Part shown: positions 43,464 to 52,379 of the stretch, piece after piece | Layout of the letters: the number at the start of each line of letters is the position of its first letter | How positions within the stretch are numbered: the stretch's first letter is position 1 | Source: Actinospica sp035493475 | Lineage (GTDB): Bacteria; Actinomycetota; Actinomycetes; Streptomycetales; Catenulisporaceae | Length of the DNA: 64,000 bases | Assembly (NCBI GenBank): GCA_035493475.1 | Contig: DATJIF010000095.1 | Coordinates: 18,633 to 82,632, forward strand | Reading direction: 5' to 3' | The notes under the pieces: generated by a model | What the model saw: only the letters and a program-made list of their open reading frames with translations | The model's database searches: none | What the model was told of the DNA's origin: nothing | Program-made: the position numbers and the translations under genes

Positions 43464-43800
43464 AATGAGAAGGGTAGGGGGATGGGTGGGGCCGACGGGG
43501 GCGTGTTAGCTGGTTGGCGTAGTGAAGCAGAGCTCTTTGTTCCGTCACAGTTCCGTGAGAGATCCGAAAACCGCCAAAAGGATCACAAGGGGATGACAAG
43601 TAAAAGTCCAGGTGGAACCGCCTGGAGCGCGTAGATCACGCTCCAGACGGTCCCGCATGGACAGAACAAGCTCTTCTTCCCCGACCTGGCCTAATCCGTC
43701 CGGGCGGCTGCTCCAGGCGTGGTAATCCGAGTGAATCAATCAGCGGATTATCGGCGCGGCGTCGCGCTGGGGCGGCCGTACGTGGACGAACGTACCCGGC
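43464..43800. other. Right end of the element: arm-like repeats, attR and flanking DNA
   Basis: No gene is visible. TGTTCCGT (43538-43545) and AGTTCCGT (43549-43556) repeat the left-end arm motif. The attR core is at 43667-43694. Beyond it TAATCCG (43723-43729) and CGGATTA (43744-43750) form a 7-bp inverted repeat that may belong to the promoter of the sedolisin gene. Confidence 0.5.
43667..43694. repeat. attR: 28-bp direct repeat
   Basis: This copy is identical to the last 28 bases of ndk (2966-2993), including the TAA. It is not part of any gene here and marks the right boundary of the integrated element. Confidence 0.9.
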
Positions 43801-46800
43801 GTGCATGGAAATCGACGAAGGATCTGCTCGCCGGCGGTGGTGGCGGTAGCGGCGGCGGTGGCGTCCGCGCTTGCTCTTGCGCCCGGGTGCGCGTGGGCTG
43901 CTGCGCAGCCTGCGGTTCCGAGTCCGGTGGCGATCGGGCATGCTCCGAAGCTGCCTGAGGGCGCGGTGCCGACGGCGCCTCCGTCCGGGCAGCTGAAGCT
44001 CAGCCTGGACGTGCAGCTCAATACGGGGCGTGCCGCGGACCTGGCCGCGTACGCGGCGGGTGTGGGCGATCGGAACTCGCCGTACTATCACCGCTATCTG
44101 ACGCCGGGTCAGGTCGACGCGGACTTCGGTGCGCCGTCGGGTGAGGTCACTGCCGTCGACGGCGCGCTGCGGTCGGCGGGTCTGACGCCGGGGGCGACGT
44201 CGGCCGACGGGATGTTCGTGCAGGTCAGCGGAACAGTGGCGCAGGTCGAGCGCGCGTTCGGGGTGAAGATCCGGGGTTATCGCGTGGGCGGGCGCTCCTT
44301 CTTCGCGAACTCGGCCGCGCCGAGCCTGGCGTCTGCGGTGGCCGGGGACGTCGGCGGCATCATCGGGCTGGACAGCGTGGACGAGGAGATGCCCGAGTAC
44401 GTGCGGGGCGGGGGGAGTGTTCCGGTTCCGGCAGGTCAGACAGGTCAGGCAGGTCGGGCGGATGAGGCGCTGCCGGAGTATGCGAACAACTCTTGCCCCT
44501 CGATCGCGGCGGCTTTCGGTCCCGGCGGCAAGTCGAATGGCACGGACTACTACACGTACGACGCGCTTTCGAGCATCTACGGCCTCGACAAGCTGCTCGC
44601 GAACGGGAACGACGGCGCCGGGGTGACCGTGGCCGTGCCCGAGTTCGAGAACTACGATCCGAACGGCGTCGCGCAGATCGACTCCTGCTACGGGCACTCG
44701 ACGTCGGTGTCCGAGGTCAAGGTGGACGGCGGGCCGACGCGACCGGCGAACTCGGCGAAGAACATCGGCGTCGAGTCGGCGCTCGACATCGAGATCATCG
44801 CGAACATGGCGCCCGGCGTGAAGATCGTCGACTACGCGGGGCCGGATTCCGCGACGGCCGCGCAGACCATCGACGTCTACAAGGCCATCGTCAACGCGGA
44901 CTCGGCGCAGGTCATCTCGACGAGTTGGGGGCTGTGCGAACCCGCGGCGCAGGGCGGCGGATCCGCGTTGCAGACCTCTGAGAACGCGCTGTTCGAGCAG
45001 GCGGCGGTGCAGGGCCAGACGGTCCTCGCGGCTTCGGGCGACCGCGGCTCGACGGACTGCTACGGGCAGCTCGGCGCGGACAACGAGCTCGCGGTGGACG
45101 ATCCGGCGAGCCAGCCGTACGTCACGGCGGTCGGCGGAACCGGCATGCACGGCCTGACGAATCCGACGCCGTACGTCTGGAACTCGAGCCAGCAGTCCGG
45201 TGGGAAGACGAGCTACGGCGCGGGCGGAGGCGGGCTGTCGAACACGTGGCCGCGGCCGTCCTGGCAGTCCGGCGTGACCGGTTCCGGTTACGCAGCGAAC
45301 TGCACGAAGACCGTTTCCCAGGGCGGGATCGGCTGCCGCGAGGTGCCGGACGTCTCAGCGCTCGCCGATTCGAACAGCGGCTACGTGATCCAGACGTACT
45401 ACGACGATGGCACTCACTCCGGCGAGTACTACGACATCATCGGCGGCACGAGCGGTGCCACGCCGGTGTGGGCCGCCGTGATCGCGCTCGTGGACGCGAC
45501 CACGCAGTGCCGCCTGAACGGTGAAGCAGGGTTCATCAATCCGTCGCTCTACGCAGCGGGCGCGGGAGGGTCGTCGAGCTCGACGTATACGGACGTGACC
45601 TCGGGCAACAACGGGATCTCCGCCTACCATCCGCCCTACAGCTACGCCGCGACCACCGGCTACGACCTCGCGACCGGTTGGGGCACGCCGCTCGCCTCGG
45701 GTGTCGCGGCGAACGTGTGTCAGACCCCGATCACGAGTTCGGCGAGCTACTACCAGGCGGACGGTCCGGTGCGGCTGCTGGATACGCGCGCGAAGACGCA
45801 GGTGGGCACGGTCACCGGCCCGATCGCGGTCGACGGCACGGTGAAGGTGCAGATCACCGGCGCGCACAACGTGCCGAGCGGCGCGACGGCGGCCGTGCTG
45901 AACGTGACGGCGACCGGTTCGGCGGGCAGCGGCAACGCGACCGTCTACCCGGACGGCGGGTCCATGCCGCTGGCCTCGAACCTGAACTGGGTCAAGGGGC
46001 AGACGACGCCGAACCTGGTCGTGGTTCCGCTCAAGTCGGACGGTGCGGCGGACATCACGAACCTCTCCACCGGTACCGTGCAGTTCATCGCGGACCTCGA
46101 GGGCTACTTCACCACCGCTTCGTCCGTCGGCGGCGTGACGAGTTCCGGTTACACGCCGATCAGCCCGATTCGCGCGCTGGACACGCGTTCCGGCGGCAAC
46201 GGCGTGGCCAAGGGCAAGCTGGTCGAGCAGAAGAGTCTCTCGCTTCAGGTCGGCGGCGCCACGATCACGTCCGGCTCCAGTTCGCAGGCGATTCCGCCCG
46301 GGATCACCGGCGTCGCGATGAACGTGACCGTGACGAACGCGACCGGCGGCGGCTATCTCGCGGTGTATCCGAACCAGACCGCGGCGGGCGGGACCGTCGG
46401 CACGCCCAATGTGTCGAACCTGAACTTCTCGGTCGGGCAGACCGTGCCGAACATGGTCATGGTTCCGGTCGGCAAGGACGGCAAGGTCGATTTCTTCAAC
46501 GGAGCGGTCTCCGGATCGACCGATGTCATCGCGGACATCGCGGGCTACTACACCGCCGGGACCAACGGCGACGCGTATCACCCGCTCGGCCCAGTGCGCG
46601 TCGTGGACACCCGGAGCGGCGTGGGCACGACGAGCGTGGCGCCGATCGCCGCGAAGGGGACGCTGGACCTGGCGCTGCCGTCCTCGTACGCGGCGGTGAT
46701 CGCCAACGTGACGGTGACTCAGCCGCAGGCCGGGGGTTTTCTGAACGTCTATCCGCTGGGCACCGCCCTGCCGAACGTGTCGAACCTCAACTTCGGCGCG

Positions 46801-46920
46801 GGGCAGACGATCCCGAACCTGGCGATCGTGCAGAGCGACAGCGGCGTGACCTTCTACAACAACGCCTCGGGCACCGTGCACCTCGTGGCGGACGTCTCGG
46901 GATACTTCAGCGCGCACTGA
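43801..46920 (+). CDS. Secreted sedolisin (S53) peptidase with three C-terminal repeats
   Basis: This 1039-aa exported serine-carboxyl protease has a signal peptide (to about residue 34, ...GCAWAAA) and a pro-kumamolisin activation domain (about 55-190). In the catalytic domain, ESALDIE near 324 supplies Glu and Asp, SGDRGSTDC near 413 the oxyanion Asp, and GGTSGATPVWAA near 550 the Ser. The C-terminal 390 residues are three repeats of the form RxxDTR ... NLN...GQT.PN ... D..GYF, common in secreted actinobacterial proteins. It should act at acidic pH. It lies between attR and a third att-like sequence. Confidence 0.93.
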   Translation: MHGNRRRICSPAVVAVAAAVASALALAPGCAWAAAQPAVPSPVAIGHAPKLPEGAVPTAPPSGQLKLSLDVQLNTGRAADLAAYAAGVGDRNSPYYHRYLTPGQVDADFGAPSGEVTAVDGALRSAGLTPGATSADGMFVQVSGTVAQVERAFGVKIRGYRVGGRSFFANSAAPSLASAVAGDVGGIIGLDSVDEEMPEYVRGGGSVPVPAGQTGQAGRADEALPEYANNSCPSIAAAFGPGGKSNGTDYYTYDALSSIYGLDKLLANGNDGAGVTVAVPEFENYDPNGVAQIDSCYGHSTSVSEVKVDGGPTRPANSAKNIGVESALDIEIIANMAPGVKIVDYAGPDSATAAQTIDVYKAIVNADSAQVISTSWGLCEPAAQGGGSALQTSENALFEQAAVQGQTVLAASGDRGSTDCYGQLGADNELAVDDPASQPYVTAVGGTGMHGLTNPTPYVWNSSQQSGGKTSYGAGGGGLSNTWPRPSWQSGVTGSGYAANCTKTVSQGGIGCREVPDVSALADSNSGYVIQTYYDDGTHSGEYYDIIGGTSGATPVWAAVIALVDATTQCRLNGEAGFINPSLYAAGAGGSSSSTYTDVTSGNNGISAYHPPYSYAATTGYDLATGWGTPLASGVAANVCQTPITSSASYYQADGPVRLLDTRAKTQVGTVTGPIAVDGTVKVQITGAHNVPSGATAAVLNVTATGSAGSGNATVYPDGGSMPLASNLNWVKGQTTPNLVVVPLKSDGAADITNLSTGTVQFIADLEGYFTTASSVGGVTSSGYTPISPIRALDTRSGGNGVAKGKLVEQKSLSLQVGGATITSGSSSQAIPPGITGVAMNVTVTNATGGGYLAVYPNQTAAGGTVGTPNVSNLNFSVGQTVPNMVMVPVGKDGKVDFFNGAVSGSTDVIADIAGYYTAGTNGDAYHPLGPVRVVDTRSGVGTTSVAPIAAKGTLDLALPSSYAAVIANVTVTQPQAGGFLNVYPLGTALPNVSNLNFGAGQTIPNLAIVQSDSGVTFYNNASGTVHLVADVSGYFSAH

Positions 46921-46928
46921 GCCGGGAT

Positions 46929-46953
46929 TTCCCCAGCCTGGCCTAAGCCGTCC
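46929..46953. repeat. Third, imperfect att-like sequence
   Basis: Compared with attR and its right flank (43677-43701), 22 of 25 bases match: TTCCCC, then CCTGGCCTAA, then CCGTCC, with mismatches only between these blocks. It sits just after the sedolisin gene and could be a decayed att site from an older insertion at the end of ndk. Confidence 0.45.
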
Positions 46954-46969
46954 TGCGCCGCGCTCGTGC

Positions 46970-48262
46970 GTGGCGCAGGATCGGAGCGTGACGACGAAGG
47001 AGCTTCCCGGCCCGATCGCGTTCGTCCTCGGGGGCGGCGGGATCCGCGCCGACTACCGACACCAGGCACGGATGGTGGGCGCGCTGCTGGAGCGCGGGAT
47101 CCGGCCCGACTTCATCGTGGGCACGTCCGGCGGCGCGGTTCAGGGCGCGCTGCTGGCGGCCGATCCGACGCCCGACGCGGCGGCGCGGATGGCAGAGTTC
47201 TGGCACGCAGCGGCGCGTCGGCGGCGGTTGCAGCAGGTGCTGACCGAATTCCTGGGCGACGTCGGCCAGTTCGAGGAGCTGAAGATCCCGCTGCACACGT
47301 GCGCGGCGTCGATCGAGCGGGCCACGGCGCGGTACTTCGAGTACGGGCCGCTGATTCCGGCGCTCATGGCCTCGTGCGCGACTCCGGGGGTGCTGCCGCC
47401 GTACCGGATCGGTGACGAGCACTACGTGGACGGCAGCGTGGTGGAGAGCGCGCCGATCTCGCGGGCGGTGGGCTCGGGGGCGCAGACAGTCCTCGTCCTG
47501 CGGGCGGATGACCAGCGGGAACGTGCGCTGAACGTGCCGCGTTGGCCGTGGCGGACCGGCCGCGTCAGCCTCGAGATCGCGCGGCGGCACCATCTGGCGG
47601 CCGAGCTGGAGCGGCGGCCGGAGGGGGTCGGCGTGCACATCGTCGATGCGGACTACCTGAATGGGCTAACGGTCTGCGAGGCGGTGACGGCGCCGGTCGA
47701 GGTGTCGGCGTTCGTCGGCGGCAAACTGGACCGCTTCTTCGACCTCTGCGACCAGAACCGGGACGACGAGGTCGCCGAGACCGATCTGCTCGCGCTGGGC
47801 GGACGGATCGCGGAGGCGTTCGGGGCGCGGACCGGATCCCTTGTGCACCAACGGCTTGAGCACGCGTTCGCGGACTTCTGGACGAGGATCCGTACCGCGG
47901 CGGGGCTCGAAGCCGGCGACGCGAAGTCGGTGCGACGCGAGGACTTCCGCGGCGCGCTGGCTCGGCTGACAATGGACCGCGCCGCGTACGACGAGCACGT
48001 CTTCCCGCTGATCAGCAGCTTGCTGGCCGTCGCGGACGACAACGGCGACCACGTGCTGAACCCGGCCGAGGTCGGTTCGCTGCTGCGCGCGCTCGGCGTC
48101 GCGGAGGGCGATGTGCACATGTTCACGCTGCGACTGGACACCGACGACGACGGCGTCGTCCCGCTCGACGAGCTGGGCGACGCCTTCCGGGACTTCTTCA
48201 CCGCCGAGGATCCCGGCGCGGTCGGCAACGCGATCCTCGGCGGCGTGCAGCTCGGCTCGTAG
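46970..48262 (+). CDS. Patatin-like phospholipase fused to EF-hand calcium-binding domain
   Basis: This 430-aa protein has a patatin fold: GGGGIR oxyanion loop at about 18-23, nucleophile Ser in GTSGGA near 54, and the dyad Asp in VDGSVV near 154. From about residue 260 there are EF-hand loops: DQNRDDEVAETD, DDNGDHVLNPAE and DTDDDGVVPLDE, as in actinobacterial calerythrin-like proteins. The fusion suggests a calcium-regulated lipid acyl hydrolase. GTG codons at 46970 and 46988 are both possible starts. It is convergent with the HdeD gene. Confidence 0.87.
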   Translation: MAQDRSVTTKELPGPIAFVLGGGGIRADYRHQARMVGALLERGIRPDFIVGTSGGAVQGALLAADPTPDAAARMAEFWHAAARRRRLQQVLTEFLGDVGQFEELKIPLHTCAASIERATARYFEYGPLIPALMASCATPGVLPPYRIGDEHYVDGSVVESAPISRAVGSGAQTVLVLRADDQRERALNVPRWPWRTGRVSLEIARRHHLAAELERRPEGVGVHIVDADYLNGLTVCEAVTAPVEVSAFVGGKLDRFFDLCDQNRDDEVAETDLLALGGRIAEAFGARTGSLVHQRLEHAFADFWTRIRTAAGLEAGDAKSVRREDFRGALARLTMDRAAYDEHVFPLISSLLAVADDNGDHVLNPAEVGSLLRALGVAEGDVHMFTLRLDTDDDGVVPLDELGDAFRDFFTAEDPGAVGNAILGGVQLGS

Positions 48263-48263
48263 C

Positions 48264-48893
48264 TCAGTACCCCTGCGGGATCTGCTTCGCGTGCGAGCGC
48301 AGCTGCAGGGCGGTGGCGATCTCGGCGACGCCGGTGATGATCAGCCAGATGCCGCCGAAGAGGGTGAGCACCCAGATCGAGCTGACCGGCGAGGCGAGCA
48401 CGACGATTCCGGCCAGGATGCCGATGATGCCGGAGAAGATCTGCCAGCCGCGCGCGGGCATCAGCGGGTCGGAGGACGCGGCGGCCAGCTGCGAGACGCC
48501 GCGGAAGATCCAGCCGATGCCGATCCAGATGGCCAGCAGCAGGATCGACTCGAGGGCGCCGCGGAAGCAGAACAGGCCCAGCATGATGGAGATCGCGCCG
48601 CTGATGAACGCGAGCACGCGCAGCGAGGTCTCGGTGTGCGTGCCGAACGCCGCCGCCAGCTGCATGATGCCGCTGACCAGCAGGTAGATGCCGAAGAGGA
48701 TGCCGAGTGCGCGCAGCGTGGCGTGCGGCCAGACCAGCGCCATCACGCCGAAGACGATCGCCGCGACGCCGATCAGCAGGACGGCCTGCCAGGCGTTGCG
48801 GGCCAGTTGCTGCAGCGGGCCGGGCAGCCCCGGGACGCCGGTGCCGGCGCCGTTACCGGTACGAGGCGGAGTGCCGGATCCTGTTTCGCTCAT
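48264..48893 (-). CDS. HdeD family acid-resistance membrane protein (DUF308)
   Basis: This 209-aa protein has a Gly/Pro-rich cytosolic N-terminus and six hydrophobic helices arranged as repeated pairs (AVLLIGVAAIVFGVMALVWP, LGILFGIYLLVSGIMQL, GWIFRGVSQL), typical of HdeD/DUF308. It is linked to acid stress in enterobacteria; its role in actinobacteria is unclear. Only one base separates it from the patatin gene end. Confidence 0.88.
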   Translation of the reverse strand: MSETGSGTPPRTGNGAGTGVPGLPGPLQQLARNAWQAVLLIGVAAIVFGVMALVWPHATLRALGILFGIYLLVSGIMQLAAAFGTHTETSLRVLAFISGAISIMLGLFCFRGALESILLLAIWIGIGWIFRGVSQLAAASSDPLMPARGWQIFSGIIGILAGIVVLASPVSSIWVLTLFGGIWLIITGVAEIATALQLRSHAKQIPQGY

Positions 48894-48962
48894 GCCTCCA
48901 GCGTCCGTCCGCCGTCCGGGCCCCGCCAGTCGGCGGGGTCCGGACAGGGGAAGCGGAGTCGG

Positions 48963-49913
48963 CTAGCTGAGCGACTCGCTCTTGAGCCAGTTGTTCGCCA
49001 CGGTCAGCGGGTCCTGCTTCTGCACCTGCATCTCGACGTCCAGCTTGAGCAGCGTGGCGCTGTCCAGCTTGGCGTCCACCGCGTTCAGCGCGTCCACGCC
49101 GGCCGAGCTCAGGCTGTTCTTGTTGATCAGCGGGAGCACGTTCTGCACGCCGAAGATGCCCTTGTCGTCGACGAGCGTGAGCAGGCCGCCCGAGGAGATC
49201 GTCGGGTCGGTGGTGAACAGGTCGCCCGCGTCCACCTCGCCCGAGGTCAGCGCCTTCTCGGTGAGCGGGCCGCCGGCGTCCAGCGACTTGAAGGTGATCT
49301 GCGAGGACTTCAGGCCGTACGTGTTCTCCAGGCCGACGATGCCCTCGGTCCTGGTCTGGAACTCGGGCGCGCCGCCGATGGTGACGGGCTTGGTGCCCAG
49401 CTTGCCGACGAAGTCGGTGATCGTCGCGCCCTGCGTGAGGCCGAGCGTGGACGCCTCGTTCTTGGTCAGCGTCAGGGTGTCGTTGTCCTGCGCCGAGGCG
49501 GGGTTGAGGATCTCCAGGTTCGACGGGAGCTTGGCGGTGATCGCGGCGTCCACCTCGGCGACCGAGGTCTGCGGCGCGGTCTTGTTCAGGTACGCCAGCA
49601 GCGCGCCGTTGTACTCCGGCTTGAGCGTCAGCGCACCGCTCTTGACCAGGTTGTACGTGACCTCGCGGCTGCCGATGTTGAGGTTGTAGCTGACCTTGAT
49701 GCCCTTGGCGGCCAGCGCCTGGCCGTAGATGTCGGCCAGCAGGATCGATTCGGGGAAGTTGTCGGAGCCGACGACCACAGAGCCGGAGGAGGACTTGGGC
49801 GCCAGCGGGCTGCCGCCGCTCGATGACGTACTGCTGCTGCAGCCCGCCAGTGCGCTCGCGGCGAGGATCGCTACCGCCGGAACGGCGAAACGGGTGAGGT
49901 GCTTCGGTGACAC
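48963..49913 (-). CDS. Glycine betaine/quaternary-amine type substrate-binding lipoprotein
   Basis: This 316-aa lipoprotein has a type II signal peptide with lipobox LAGC near residue 25, followed by a Ser-rich linker. The mature part begins VVVGSDNFPESILLADIYGQ and contains LKPEYNGALLAYL, the OpuCC/ProX-like (OpuAC) pattern. It delivers a small, probably betaine-like, ligand to the two permeases. The GTG at 49913 has AAAGGAG upstream. Fourth transporter gene of the operon; the 56-bp gap before it is the first sizeable one. Confidence 0.9.
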   Translation of the reverse strand: MSPKHLTRFAVPAVAILAASALAGCSSSTSSSGGSPLAPKSSSGSVVVGSDNFPESILLADIYGQALAAKGIKVSYNLNIGSREVTYNLVKSGALTLKPEYNGALLAYLNKTAPQTSVAEVDAAITAKLPSNLEILNPASAQDNDTLTLTKNEASTLGLTQGATITDFVGKLGTKPVTIGGAPEFQTRTEGIVGLENTYGLKSSQITFKSLDAGGPLTEKALTSGEVDAGDLFTTDPTISSGGLLTLVDDKGIFGVQNVLPLINKNSLSSAGVDALNAVDAKLDSATLLKLDVEMQVQKQDPLTVANNWLKSESLS

Positions 49914-49969
49914 GGGATTGCTCCTTTGCGGGTGGACGGAGGCCTTCCGGGACAGGGGTGCTCCTCGGC

Positions 49970-50635
49970 CTAGCGGGTGCGCAGGCCCGGGGAGACGAGC
50001 AGACGGTCCAGCAGCCAGAACACGAACAGGGTGACCAGGCTGAGCGCGGCCACCAGCACCGCGCCGCCGACCACCTGCGCGTAGTCGTACTGGTAGAGGC
50101 CGTCGATGATGTACCGGCCGAAGCCGCCGAAGGAGACGACCGCGGCCAGTGTCGCGGTGGCCACGATCTGCACGGCCGCGGCGCGCAGCCCGGCCAGGAT
50201 CAGCCGCAGCGCGGCCGGGATCTCCACCTGCCGGACCACCTGCCAGGGCGTCATGCCGAGTCCGCGGGCCGCGTCCACCGCCGCCGGGTCCACGGCCCGG
50301 ATCCCGGCGTGCGTGTAGAGCAGGATCGGCGGGATGCCCAGCAGCACGAGCGGGATCATCGTCACCGACAGGCTCAGGCCCCACTCGGCGGCGAGCAGCA
50401 CCAGCAGGCCGAGGCTCGGCATCGCGCGCCCGACGACGGCGATCACCGAGATCGCGCCGTCGCCGCGGCCGGTGTGCCCGGAGAGCACGGCCAGCGGGAA
50501 GGCGATGACGACGGCGATCAGCAGCGCCACGGCGGAGTACTGGCAGTGCTCGACGAGCCGGGTCCAGATCGAGTCGTAGCCCGAGTGGTAGGACGGGTTC
50601 TCGAAGAACTGGCGCAGGTAGTTGAACAGGCTCAC
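49970..50635 (-). CDS. OpuC-type ABC transporter permease (second)
   Basis: This 221-aa inner-membrane protein has five to six helices and the EAA-like loop AVDAARGLGMTPWQVVRQVEIP that contacts the ATPase. It forms the channel together with the other permease. The GTG at 50635 overlaps the stop of the first permease gene (GTGA), so I prefer it over the upstream start at 50662. Confidence 0.9.
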   Translation of the reverse strand: MSLFNYLRQFFENPSYHSGYDSIWTRLVEHCQYSAVALLIAVVIAFPLAVLSGHTGRGDGAISVIAVVGRAMPSLGLLVLLAAEWGLSLSVTMIPLVLLGIPPILLYTHAGIRAVDPAAVDAARGLGMTPWQVVRQVEIPAALRLILAGLRAAAVQIVATATLAAVVSFGGFGRYIIDGLYQYDYAQVVGGAVLVAALSLVTLFVFWLLDRLLVSPGLRTR

Positions 50636-51291
50636 GAGGCACCCCGCAGGGACCGGGCCCACGGCGTGAGCAGCCGTTGCGCGCCGCGCAGCAGCAGGTC
50701 GCAGAGGACCGAGAGCACCAGCAGGCTGATGAGCCCGACCCAGATCAGCCGGTTGTCGAAGAAGCGCAGGCCGAGCAGGAACAGGTCGCCGAAGCCGCCG
50801 TAGTTGCCGATGGTGGCGCCGATGCTCATCAGGCTGAGCGAGGAGACGGCGGCGACCCGGACCGCGGCCATCAGCGTGGGCAGCGCGATCGGCAGTTCCA
50901 CGGTGAGGTAGCGGCGGATCCGGCCGTAGCCCATGCCGTCCGCGGCGTCCAGGACGTCGCGCGGCACGGAGCGGATTCCGTCCACGACGCCGGGCACCAG
51001 GATCGCGAGCGTGTAGAGGGTCAGCGGGATGAAGACGGTGGTCTCGGACTCGCCGGTGTAGTCGATCAGCAGCACGAACAGCGCGATCGACGGGATCGAG
51101 TAGATCAGCGTGACGATGCCGAGGGTCGCCGGGTACAGCTTCGGCAGCCGCGAGCAGAGCTGGCCGATCGGGAGCGAGATGACCAGGCCGGCCAGCGTGG
51201 CGCCGAGCGAGACCTCGAGCTGCAGCCAGACCAGCCCGAGGTAGCTGGACTGGACGTAGCTCGGCATGTCGAAGATTCCGGTGGCGGCCAT
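50632..51291 (-). CDS. OpuC-type ABC transporter permease (first)
   Basis: This 219-aa membrane protein contains LPIGQLCSRLPKLYPATLGI and the coupling loop VLDAADGMGYGRIRRYLTVELP. It is typical of OpuCB-like permeases. Its ATG overlaps the stop of the ATPase gene (ATGA). Confidence 0.9.
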   Translation of the reverse strand: MAATGIFDMPSYVQSSYLGLVWLQLEVSLGATLAGLVISLPIGQLCSRLPKLYPATLGIVTLIYSIPSIALFVLLIDYTGESETTVFIPLTLYTLAILVPGVVDGIRSVPRDVLDAADGMGYGRIRRYLTVELPIALPTLMAAVRVAAVSSLSLMSIGATIGNYGGFGDLFLLGLRFFDNRLIWVGLISLLVLSVLCDLLLRGAQRLLTPWARSLRGAS

Positions 51292-52379
51292 CAGACGGCC
51301 TCCAGCGACGCGCGGTGCGCCTCCCGGATGGCGACGGCGATCTCCTCCTGGCTGACCACGCCGACCGCGTGGCCCTGCTCGTCCACGCCCACGGCCCAGC
51401 CGGTCGGGCAGAGCACGGCGGCGTCCAGCGCGGCGCGCAGCGAGTCGCCCCCGGCGATGAACGGGTGGCCGATCGGGATGGGGGCCGCGTTCGGACTGCG
51501 CGGATCGATCCAGCCGATCGGCGTGCCCGCGTCGTCCACCAGCAGCAGCCAGGGCTGTTCCAGCTGCCCGGCCGTCGGCTCGACCCCCTGCTTGACCAGC
51601 GCGTCCGTGTGCAGGCTCAGGCCGCTCGCGGAGATGAAGGTCAGTCGGCGCACGCCGCGGTCGAGGCCCAGGAACTCCTCGACGAACGCGTCCGCGGGCT
51701 TCTCCAGCAGGTCGCGCGGCGCCGCGAACTGGGCCAGGTGCCCGCCCTTGCGCAGCACGGCGATCTTGTCGCCGATCCGGATCGCCTCGTCGATGTCGTG
51801 CGTGACGAACAGGATCGTCTTGCCGACCTCGGCCTGGATCTGCAGGAACTGCTCCTGCAGGCTCTTGCGCACGATCGGGTCCACGGCCGAGAAGGGCTCG
51901 TCCATCAGCAGGATCGCCGGGTCCGCGGCCAGCGCCCTGGCCACCCCGACGCGCTGCTGCTGGCCGCCGGAGAGCTGGTGCGGGTAGCGGTCCGCGAAGG
52001 CGAGGTCGAGGCCGACCAGCTCCATCAGCTCCATCGAGCGCTTGCGGGCGGCCCGGCGGTCCTTGCCGAGCAGCCGGGGCACGGTGGCGACGTTGTCCGC
52101 GACCGTGCGGTGCGGGAACAGGCCCGCGTGCTGGATCACGTAGCCGATGCCGCGGCGCAGTTGCGCGACCGGGCGCGAACGGATGTCCTCGCCGTCGATC
52201 AGGATCCGGCCGCCGCTCGGCTCGACCAGCCGGTTCGTCATCCGCAGCGTGGTGGTCTTGCCGCAGCCGGAGGGTCCGACGAGCACGGTGATCGCCGCGT
52301 CGGGCGCCTCGAGACTCAGCTCGGCGACGGCCTCGGTGCCGTCGGGGTAGCGCTTCGAGACGTTCTCGAAGGTGATCAA
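51291..52379 (-). CDS. OpuC/ProV-type ABC transporter ATP-binding protein
   Basis: This 362-aa protein has Walker A GPSGCGKTTTL, the Q-loop in YVIQHAGLFPH, signature LSGGQQQRVGVARAL, Walker B ILLMDEPFSAVDP and the H-loop FVTHD. About 110 C-terminal residues resemble a CBS-type pair (LLLVDDAGTPIGWIDP ... GWAVGVDEQGHAVGVVSQEE), as in OpuA/ProV regulators. A TTG start at 52379 with GAGGAGAA upstream overlaps the rhodanese stop (TTGA). Translation is therefore coupled to the sulfur gene before it. Confidence 0.92.
   Translation of the reverse strand: MITFENVSKRYPDGTEAVAELSLEAPDAAITVLVGPSGCGKTTTLRMTNRLVEPSGGRILIDGEDIRSRPVAQLRRGIGYVIQHAGLFPHRTVADNVATVPRLLGKDRRAARKRSMELMELVGLDLAFADRYPHQLSGGQQQRVGVARALAADPAILLMDEPFSAVDPIVRKSLQEQFLQIQAEVGKTILFVTHDIDEAIRIGDKIAVLRKGGHLAQFAAPRDLLEKPADAFVEEFLGLDRGVRRLTFISASGLSLHTDALVKQGVEPTAGQLEQPWLLLVDDAGTPIGWIDPRSPNAAPIPIGHPFIAGGDSLRAALDAAVLCPTGWAVGVDEQGHAVGVVSQEEIAVAIREAHRASLEAV

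Larger units (their letters stand above)
2966..43694. mobile_element. Integrative mobilizable element of about 40.7 kb inserted in the 3' end of ndk
   Basis: Both ends carry the same 28-bp sequence. The left end has a tyrosine integrase, an XRE regulator and an excisionase; the middle has a MobF relaxase. Cargo is an Mrr-like endonuclease, a reverse transcriptase, an FxLD lanthipeptide cluster, a set of nucleotide-handling enzymes, an Hma-like defence operon and an HNH type IV endonuclease. I see no VirD4-type coupling protein, VirB4, TraB/FtsK-like translocase or phage structural gene. That argues against a self-conjugative element, an AICE or a prophage, and for an element mobilised by another. 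Whether it still excises is unknown. Confidence 0.85.

Noticed and set aside
2966..43694. Prophage or AICE (pSAM2-like) identity of the element
   Set aside because: No capsid, tail, terminase or lysis genes, and no TraB/FtsK-like or RepSA-like gene; a MobF relaxase is present instead.
45355..46917. A 520-codon minus-strand frame opposite the sedolisin repeats
   Set aside because: Shadow of the Thr/Val/Gly-rich repeats on the other strand.
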